Notes under the pieces: model-generated
The model's input: only the letters and a program-made list of their open reading frames with translations
The model's database searches: none
Told to the model about the DNA's origin: nothing
Translations under genes and position numbers: made by a program
From: Doryteuthis pealeii
Taxonomy: Eukaryota > Mollusca > Cephalopoda > Myopsida > Loliginidae
Direction: 5' to 3'
DNA: 64,000 nucleotides
Assembly (NCBI GenBank): GCA_023376005.1
Contig: CM042148.1
Coordinates: 67,387,501 to 67,451,500, forward strand
In this document: one piece after another, positions 56,481 to 64,000 of the stretch
Layout: the number at the start of each line of letters is the position of its first letter
Position numbering within the stretch: position 1 is the stretch's first letter

Positions 56481-57163
56481 TTTATTCTATTCTATTCTTG
56501 AAATCTGTAGCATACAGTTAAATTAGTAATACTTTTCAAAAATGGCTCCAAACAACAAATGTATACCCAGGAATTATGAAACACACAAAGGAAAGCTGCA
56601 TACAGCCTTTATAAAACAGCATATTTTTGGTCTTTAAGAAAAGTAGTGCATTTTGTGGGAGACAGCTTCCAGTTTATTATGAGAGCTGTCTTGTTTGGAT
56701 AACATTTGCTTGAAAAGAATTCCGTTAAATGAACAAATTTTATCAGCCTACATAACAGCTATCTAAACAACAAAATTTCTAAATACATCTAGCAAAAACG
56801 ATGCTAATTCATCCACTCAACTGGGTTGATAGCTATGACAAAAATTTAAATACATCTGGTGACAATTTACTCTTGATGACAATATCATTTGAGCAACTTG
56901 CTGCAATAGTAATAGTAACACTAATACAAAGACTTGCCTGTCCAGAGGTCAAATCAGATGGACTAAAACAGCTTTCTATTTGATAATATGATCAATTCCA
57001 TTGATAAATATTTGCAGATCAAATATTCTAAGTCTGCTTTAGGAAATGTGAAGGCATTTTCCATGCTAATTTTGCCTGAAATGTCTGACAGCTGATTGAA
57101 AATTATAAATAATAGAACACACAAATCACACTAAAAAAAAAAAAAGAAAAAAGGTGTGCTTAT
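56481..57163. other. Intron 9 sequence, nothing recognised
   Basis: Moderately AT-rich. No domain or known repeat. Confidence 0.5.
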
Positions 57164-57671
57164 TGTTGCTAAAGAAACATTTTGGTTTGAAGGCTGATAG
57201 CAAATTACCTTTTATCATCCGGATAGCAACTAAGGGAGCCGACGAGATAATTGCAACCTCAGACAAGCTTCACCCTTTGATACCAATGCAGTCGATAGGT
57301 TGCTAGCAGAAATAAACTTTTGCAACCTAAACAACCCACAACCAATTAACTACGGCTTACCCAGAACAGTGCTGTAACTCAACTAAACTAATGACTTCGG
57401 CTAAGACCTAAAGGAGCTGAGAACTAAACTAATAACACACGGCTAATACCTCACGTGCAGGTGCCGCTAACTTCTAAAAGAATTGTTATTAAACCTCGGG
57501 TTGCTTGTCCGAACTAAACTAAGAACTTTCTTCTCTTTGTGTACCCATTTTATGTGCATATATGTATTAAAACTGTTGCATTTCATATCATTGTACTCTC
57601 ATTCCTTGACGTCATAATTCCGCCCCTTTCTCTTCTGCTTACCCCCGTTAACCACCTTAATTTTTATAACA
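57164..57671. mobile_element. Possible solo LTR
   Basis: A GC-richer block that starts TGTTGCTAAAG and ends TTTATAACA, with flanks TTAT and TTAG (three of four match). The TGTT...AACA termini resemble the two solo LTRs at 12945 and 17872, but the interior is not obviously related. Weak call. Confidence 0.4.
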
Positions 57672-57922
57672 TTAGTATAAGCTAATCTGTCTTCATTTAA
57701 AATATCACATGAAGAATAGAATTTCAAATTAACTGATTTATTCTTTTTTTTTCTTTTTTTTTTTAAATTTATTTATTTGAAAAATAAATTCTCTGGAAGT
57801 CTTGCAACAAAATTCTGCTAAAGCAGTTCTTTGCTGAGAAAGATAACTATTGTGCTTTTAAAATGGAATGAACATTTTCCTCACTTTTGTTAATTATTTT
57901 TCTATATTTTGGTGTTTTGTAG

Positions 57923-58050
57923 GTGGCAGGATCAATGTATCACATTCTTCTCCTGAACAAATGATGTCTGGTATTTTCATTAAAGTTGTCATGAAAGAGA
58001 GCCCTGCTGGCAGGGATGGAACCTTAAAAACTGGAGATAGAATATTGGAG
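57923..58050 (+). CDS. MPDZ: MPDZ-like exon 10: middle of PDZ7
   Basis: 128 nt, starts with two bases of Gly, ends phase 0, acceptor TTGGTGTTTTGTAG, donor GTTAGT. Reads GGRINVSHSSPEQMMSGIFI, then KESPAGRDGTLKTGDRILE. The long beta2-beta3 loop and SPAG-x-x-GTLK-x-GDRI block match MPDZ PDZ7. It stops before the VN turn, exactly as exon 1 does in PDZ4. Confidence 0.93.
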
Positions 58051-58385
58051 GTTAGTATATTTTTTTTTTTGTCTCATATTTTTTATGCTACTTCTAAAAT
58101 TGATGTAGGCTTCAAATAGTTTTCAAGGTAATTGATAAATAATTCTTCTTTAATAAACTTTTATATGGAGTAAAATTTGATAATATCCTATTTTAAGCAT
58201 TTGTGTAGTATTAAAGATATATATACTTTCAATTCAACATAATTGTATATTAACTTGAAATCGATAATTACTTTATATAAAATAAAACTTGTACATTTTT
58301 TACAGATTTTATAAACATAACTGAAATAAATAGCATCTTTATTTTTCATTGCTACTTGGATTGTCAGTCTACTTCATCAATCAAA
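58051..58385. other. Intron 10, first part
   Basis: AT-rich, nothing recognised. Confidence 0.6.
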
Positions 58386-58632
58386 TTAACTCTTAACATC
58401 CCATTGAGAATTTTCTAAGTCCAAAGCCCTATTACTATAAGTGTTTATCAAAAAATGGTTAAAAATGTCCTTTTCATTTAAAGTTACCTGTTATTTCCCT
58501 AAAAATTAAAGACTTCTAAATATGTCTAATATTACATTTAAACAAAGGCTATCATTTGGGGCGGATTAGGAAAACGAATCTGACTTCTGGCTAGGCGGGC
58601 GGAATGAGGCTTTATAGGATGTTAAAAGTTAA
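58386..58632 (-). mobile_element. TTAA MITE, copy 5, reverse
   Basis: TTAA at both ends (58386-58389, 58629-58632), left CTCTTAACATCC, right GGATGTTAAAAG. 247 bp. Confidence 0.86.
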
Positions 58633-58654
58633 TGACCCAAGTTGCTATGAAAAA

Positions 58655-59289
58655 CAAGCTAAAAGTTAATAGTAAATGTAGACTATGCGGTGACAGAGAT
58701 GAGACTGTATGTACTAAGCGAAAGTAGAAAACTAGCACAACGGGAATACAAAACTAGGCATGACTGGGTTGGGAAGGTGATCCACTGGGAATTATGCAAA
58801 AAATTAAATTTTGACCATACAACAAAATGGTATATGCATAAACCAGAATCTGTTCTTGAGAATGAAATGCATAAAATTCTCTGGGACTTTGAGATAAAAA
58901 CAGATCACCTTATCCCAGCAAGAAAACCAGACCTAGTGTTGATTAACAAAAAAGAAAGAACTTGTCAACTGGTAGATTTTGCAGTTCCAGCAGATCACAG
59001 GGTGAAGATGAAGATGAAGATGCCAGAGAACTGAAAAAGCTATGTAATATGAAAGTCGGTGATACCAATTATAGTTGGTGCACTTGGAACGGTCCAAAAA
59101 GTTTGGAAAAAAGACTGGAAAATCTGGAAATCAGAGGAAGAATTGAGACTATCCAGAATACTGCACTGCTGCAATCTGCCAGAAAACTCAGAAGAGTCCT
59201 GGAGACCTAAGGAGACTTGTTGTCACTCAGACTCCAGGGAAATACCATCAGCTAACACTGATGTGAAAAATTCTAATAATAAATAATTC
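58655..59289 (+). pseudogene. RLE-type non-LTR retrotransposon 3' fragment (zinc knuckle and restriction-like endonuclease)
   Basis: In order: KCRLCGDRDETV, the CxxC half of a CCHC knuckle (58674-58709, His lost at a frameshift); KLAQREYKTRHDWVGKVIHW and ELCKK; KILWDFEIKTDH; RKPDLVLIN and CQLVDFAVPAD, the PD...D catalytic pattern of the restriction-like endonuclease of R2/NeSL-type elements; then, in other frames, PIIVGALGTV, RGRIETIQNTALL and SARKLRRVLET. It ends in AATAATAAATAA. At least two frameshifts. It starts 22 bp after the TTAA MITE. Confidence 0.75.
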
Positions 59290-59677
59290 ATTTAAGTTGT
59301 AGTTTCTATCTGTTCATGAACTCCTTGAAGAGTTTTCGAGATAGACCCCAATAACCATAAAGATTTCCCCATTACTCTTAATTTTTTAACATTATGATAT
59401 TACATAAAATTTTCTGCTCATCTTGTTTTTAACTTGTTTAATGCATTTTCTGTAACTTGTGTCTATTGTATAATACTTGTTCTTACCAAGTACTTTAAAT
59501 TTATTGTCATCTCAGATTAAAAATGTTTGTTTTGAACAATTAGTTTGGCTTCAAATAGTTTTAAATTTCTTTTTGTATTTAGCATATTTTTGATGAATGC
59601 TGCCAAATCTATTTTTATTTTGTTCGTGGATGATTAATAACTATTAATTATTATTTTGATATTCCATTTCATTTTAG
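59290..59677. other. Intron 10, 3' end
   Basis: AT-rich. Acceptor CCATTTCATTTTAG. Confidence 0.7.
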
Positions 59678-59788
59678 GTAAATAACAAAGATTTACGAAC
59701 AGCATCACATGATGAAGCTGTGGAAATTATCCGGAAAGCTACAAACCCAGTTCACTTTTTAGTACAGAGCTTAACTGATGCTTCCTGT
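59678..59788 (+). CDS. MPDZ: MPDZ-like exon 11: end of PDZ7
   Basis: 37 codons, phase 0 both ends, donor GTAAGT. VNNKDLRTASHDEAVEIIRK, ATNPVHFLVQSL closes PDZ7. His at alphaB1 predicts class I binding. TDASC begins the linker to PDZ8. The gene continues downstream but no further exon is visible up to 64000. Confidence 0.92.
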
Positions 59789-60124
59789 GTAAGTGTTTCA
59801 GAATTTTCCACTATTTTTCCCCCCTTTTTTTGTTAAGAGCTATAATCAGTTATGTCATTATACCTTCTTCTTTTTTTATTAAATGAAAGCTGAATGTTTG
59901 TTTCTAATTTGTTTGATTTTAAAGATTACAATTCATTATAATAAGATTAGGTAAAATGTTGTACTTGCCTCTTGAGAGTAGAAATATTTCAAATACATTA
60001 TTAGAAGGGAATTATTATTCATTTTATCTAATAAAGTGAAATGCATTTATAAAATGTTCTGATTAGAGTAGGGAGATGGCATATTTTTTAAATCTAGTTT
60101 TGCCATTAATGTAGATTTTTCTTA

Positions 60125-60348
60125 GTCGTCGGGTTGGCCTAAAGTCGGTATCGGCCAATCAGCGAGGGAGTCTATCCCCTTTTCACTAGTGCAAGACCAA
60201 GGAGATTGTTCTGTTTTTTGGCATCAGCTCCCCACTTTACCGCACAGATCCCTGTGCTACTCATACACTGAGTTGGTGAGGGTCGATATCGAACCAGGAA
60301 CCTTGTGATTCCTAGCTAAACGCTCTACCAACTGAGCTAAACCGGATT
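60125..60348 (-). mobile_element. SINE family A, reverse
   Basis: Starts GTCGTCGGGTTGGCC, ends CTGAGCTAAACCGG. Short internal deletion near 60215. Confidence 0.88.
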
Positions 60349-60428
60349 TAAACCAAATCATAACCTAAAAGATTCAATTGAGGACAAATTGCATCCTTTT
60401 AATGCAATCATTAAAAAATAAAAGTAAA

Positions 60429-60650
60429 GTTGACAGAGTGACCTATTATCGGTATCAGCCAGACGGCGTGGGAGGTCTACTCCCTTTTCACTTACACTAA
60501 ACCAGAGAGATTGTTTTTGCATCTGGGTGGAGCACCATACCTACCATCAGCTCCCCACTTTACTGCATAGATCTTAGCCTAGTTGGCAAGAGCCAGTATT
60601 GAACCTGGAACCTTGTGGTTCGTAGGCAAATGCTCTACCGATTGAGCTCT
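60429..60650 (-). mobile_element. SINE family A, reverse, older copy
   Basis: Starts GTTGACAGAGTGACC and ends ACCGATTGAGCTC. More diverged than its neighbour 80 bp upstream, so the pair are independent insertions rather than a tandem duplication. Confidence 0.82.
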
Positions 60651-61780
60651 AAAGAAAAAAAGTGTCAAAGATAATAAGAGCAAATAGAAAGCAAACAAGT
60701 GAATATTTCAAAACTGAACAAGAAACCAAGATAACAACAGCAAAGTAAAGCAGAAACTTTAAAAGAAAAGCTGAATGTTTTTTACCAAAGTAAAAACCAA
60801 TCCTAGCCTATCTTCTAAACTAGATAAAAGGTTATTTGCAATTTACAAGCTGAAAATAAGAGGAAGCATTGGCAAGGTAAAATGATAGGCTTCAAGGAAA
60901 GAACATTATTTGAAGTTGGGGGAAAAAAAAAAGCAGTATAGAAAAGTGGAACAACATAGCTACAATTTTTGCTCACATCGGAACTTTCTCTTGGAAAATA
61001 CCGATGAATTAAAAATACACTATGAACACAAAAATATTTTTTTCACTTTTCGTAAATTTTTTTTTTTTTTGGGGGGGGGGTGAAAATTTTACTAGAAAAG
61101 CTATCATAAAAGGCATACCGGGAATTGTGCATCTTTATAAAGTTAATAATTATCTTAAAATACCTTTTTAAAGCTTTTATAAAATGTCAAAAAGTGGAAT
61201 CAGGAAGATCTGACAAAATCTTCTATGTAACAATAGTCTACAATCTGGACGTCTGGGTTAAAAATATATAATATATATGTATAGATAAAAGGGTATGAAA
61301 ACACACAATATTGTTAAAATGAATATATTTTTATATCATTTTCATAGCTAATATTGAACAATATTTCGATTTATACAAAATCATCATCAGAGCATGTTTT
61401 TAATCCGGACTCCTCGAGACAGAAGCAGAAAATAATTTAAATTCAAACCGGAAGCATTGTTTTTCCAAACTGTGTAAGCTATGCAATCGCTTCGTCTTTG
61501 TACATCCGCTGCGTGTTTCGCTAACATGATGAACATGTTGCTACATTGTATTTCTTCAGTGTAACAGTTTTTGAAAGAAAAAGAAATACTTCAAATTCAA
61601 AAATAGAAAAATTCTCTCTTTCAAAATAGAAAAGTTTTAACCTGTTCATGGTCGGTTAGTAACGGATTTTATCAGAAAAGAAATGTTTATTTAATTATTT
61701 TTTAAAAAATTACTTTTTATGTAAAATATGAATGGTGTAAGGGTATATTGGGATAATGTGAAATTTAAATTTGTTAGGAA

Positions 61781-61844
<64 letters not shown>

Positions 61845-63108
61845 GCAATGAAAATTCAGTAGAACCTTCTTGGAATGTATGTCATTTTTGGTGTAGCTGT
61901 TTCAGAAGATTTGGGTTTAGTAGATGTCTAAGTTGTGTAATCCAAAGAGAAGTTGGATAAATGTTATAGAAAAATGGAACCCAAAATGTAAGTTAAATGC
62001 TATTTTTTTTTTGTCTTCATGAAATGAATTCAACACCAAAACTTCCAAGCTACATAACTTTTTTTAATATGTGGAATGACATGCTCAGAGATGCTGATAG
62101 GTACACACCCTGTGTCCCTGACACATAAAAATCTAAAAGGCTTTAGTTGTTTCCCAAGATTTTGAATAAAAACCCTACAATCTATTAAGAAACTTTAGTT
62201 GGTCCCCATTAATTTTCCCGGGGACTCATACAAGGAAAATATGTGTGTCCCAGGATGCACTAAATCAAAAAGCTATCAGCATCACTGTATACTCATTTAT
62301 GTTTTTGATTTCATAGTTTCTTTGCTTTCTCAAGTTCAGTTTTTCGTTAGCAAAATATTTATTTCTTATATGTCTACACAAATACATCATGAACATTGTA
62401 TTTCAATTTTTTCACTATTCTGTTTTTGTAATATTTAAAAACATTACTTTTGAGTGTATTAAAACTGTCATATCAGTATGCATTTTAAAAAAATTGTTAG
62501 AATTGGTGTATATGAAAGCAACATTTTTAGCATATTATGCTTATTTTTTTAAAGAAAATAAATAAAACATGACTCAAACAGATTTTGCAGTTTATAGGGA
62601 AAGTGCTGTGAATAATTGAACATATCAAAAGTGGTTTGTAAATTTTTGTGCTGGATTTTCCTCTACAGTCCAAAAATTGATAGCAATTAAATCAAGAATA
62701 ATCTATGTTATGTGGGAGATAATTAACTTATTCAAAATATTTAAAGCAATAAGTGGAATTCATTTTCACAAGTTTGTTTGCTTTTGTGCAGATACATTAG
62801 GCTTAAAAAAAAACCCTACAGGATTGTATTTCCATGTTATTTAGACATATGTAAAAGTTACCATTTTAAAAAATAAATTATGGCAAGTGATGTAAAGTGA
62901 ATATTTATTACAATAACAATATAGAAGATAAAGGGACAAAATGAAACAAACCATCACTAATTGTACAAAATGCTGGTCTTCATACAAAGTTAATGATACT
63001 GTGGATTGGAAATGAAAATATGACTTATAGGTTTCTTCTGGACAGTCAAACAATTCATTTGATTACACAGTTCCCAATTAGACCAATTAAGGTAATAATT
63101 ATCAAAAA
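60651..63108. other. Downstream intron sequence
   Basis: (TA)n at 61786-61843 and poly(T)/poly(G) at 61058-61080. 61340-61420 has a hairpin-forming stretch (reverse CTGATGATGATTTTG...AAATCGAAA) similar in layout to 19830. No exon of the gene found. Confidence 0.5.
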
Positions 63109-63118
63109 GAATGTGAAC

Positions 63119-63430
63119 ATTAGTATTATTTGGACTATTGTCCTTATCTTCATTGTTATCTGTACAATGTTCCGGCCTTCTTCAGGTATTTCTTCTCACT
63201 CAGGAACCTTCTTGTCGTAATCAGGAGCCATCATGGAACTTTGAACCTAACCCTTTATTCAGTCTACGGGGGTATCCTGTTCTCATTCCGCTAACCATAG
63301 CTGGGGTACAGGTGTTAAGATAATTATTATTCTATGTTACTGCCGCCCTTGACCAGGATTGAACCTGCATCTAGAGATAACTGTCACTTAGAAATGTCTT
63401 AACCTAACTCCTTTATCCACTAAGCTATGT
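63119..63430 (-). mobile_element. SINE family E, reverse, complete with 10-bp target duplication
   Basis: Flanked by GAATGTGAAC (63109-63118 and 63431-63440). The reverse 3' end GGACTATTGTCCTTATCTTC is at the left. The tRNA-like head in reverse (CAGGATTGAACCTG and CCACTAAGCTATGT) is at the right. The 21-bp unit is present about twice. Confidence 0.85.
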
Positions 63431-63440
63431 GAATGTGAAC

Positions 63441-64000
63441 AATTGGGATTTTTTTTTTTTTTTTTAGATGTTGTCAACATTTCATTTTTTACACTATTCA
63501 AGATTTATTCCCAAAATGTGAATTCATCTTTTTTTTTTGTAGATACCATTGGGATCTATTATTCTAACCTTAGTTTATGCATTAGCTATGTTTATCATAA
63601 ATATCAAAGAGATACTAAAAATCCTTTAGTGTTTTCTTAGTTTCCGTCAATCAATCTGAGTGCTTGAGCAAATATTTTCTGCAAATGATATGCCTTAGAT
63701 GATAGCCCAGAAACTCTACTTGGGACAAGAAAAGAACCAGAGACTGACTGGGATAGAACTTGCATCTATATAGTTCCCTTGGGTGATTATTTTGCATAAC
63801 ATTTTTTTTTTAATTCATGCATTTTCCACTGTACAAACTAATATATCTTCCTGGTGTTTAAAATTAATTTTGCTTATTGACAGAATATTGTAGTTAGATA
63901 AAATTCTGTCTTAATCCATTTCCAATATTATGGATATAAGAGATGGATTCTGAAAAGAGAAAGCATTTTTATCATTGCATAAGTAAAACAAGTGGAAAAA
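63441..64000. other. Intron sequence to window end
   Basis: AT-rich with a poly(T) tract. Nothing recognised. Confidence 0.5.

Larger units (their letters stand above)
12704..59788 (+). other. MPDZ: MPDZ-like gene, partial: 11 exons, PDZ4-PDZ7
   Basis: Eleven plus-strand exons (174, 390, 243, 612, 126, 247, 202, 102, 272, 128 and 111 nt) join with compatible phases into 869 codons without a stop. Four PDZ domains are visible with loops GLGI, GLGF, QLGI and SLGI. The order, and the motifs HYIRSILP, LGFSILDYQ, NAQSRAILRR and SPAGRDGTLKTGDRI, match the central part of MPDZ/MUPP1. That protein is a scaffold of tight or septate junctions and synapses that gathers membrane proteins and Crumbs-complex partners by their C-termini (family knowledge). 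N-terminal L27 and PDZ1-3 and the later PDZ domains lie outside. MPDZ is preferred over PATJ because of the extra sixth PDZ. No promoter or terminator of this gene is visible. Confidence 0.85.

Overview
The window is AT-rich, intron- and repeat-dominated animal DNA carrying the middle of one large plus-strand gene. Eleven exons between 12704 and 59788 join, with GT/AG junctions and matching phases throughout, into an 869-codon open frame (2,607 nt). It encodes four PDZ domains and their linkers. The domain order matches PDZ4 to PDZ7 of the multi-PDZ scaffold MPDZ/MUPP1, the relative of PATJ. The PDZ between the Pro/Ser-rich linker and the last domain resembles MPDZ PDZ6, which to my knowledge PATJ lacks, so MPDZ is the better label. 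The start and end of the gene lie outside the window.

The introns are long (up to 16.6 kb) and packed with tRNA-headed SINEs, non-LTR fossils, MITEs, solo LTRs, minisatellites and (TA)n tracts. With TTAGGG-like motifs inside MITEs, this suggests a mollusc, most likely a cephalopod. That placement is inference.

Layout. 1-12.7 kb: upstream intron with Tc1, hAT/CGGBP1-like, CR1-like and other LINE fossils, SINEs and a foldback element. 12.7-12.9 kb: exon 1 (PDZ4 start). 12.9-29.4 kb: a giant intron holding a solo LTR, a LINE tail, a minus-strand Ty1/copia-like fossil (about 14.6-19.1 kb, order gag-protease-integrase-RT) broken up by younger insertions, a 48-bp minisatellite and a domesticated-looking transposon fossil at 26.4-27.2 kb. 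29.4-30.7 kb: exons 2 and 3 (end of PDZ4, PDZ5). 34.8-44.3 kb: exons 4 to 6 (Ser/Thr/Pro linker). 45.6-47.7 kb: exons 7 and 8 (PDZ6). 50.7 kb: a candidate 21-nt microexon. 55.9-59.8 kb: exons 9 to 11 (PDZ7). 59.8-64 kb: intron with SINEs.

No other host gene, tRNA gene, rRNA or CRISPR array is supported. The least ordinary signals are in the mobile DNA: five TTAA-flanked MITEs of one family, foldback elements with telomere-like cores, SINE families that swap a shared 60-bp core and a shared 3' tail, and minisatellites grown inside SINE copies.
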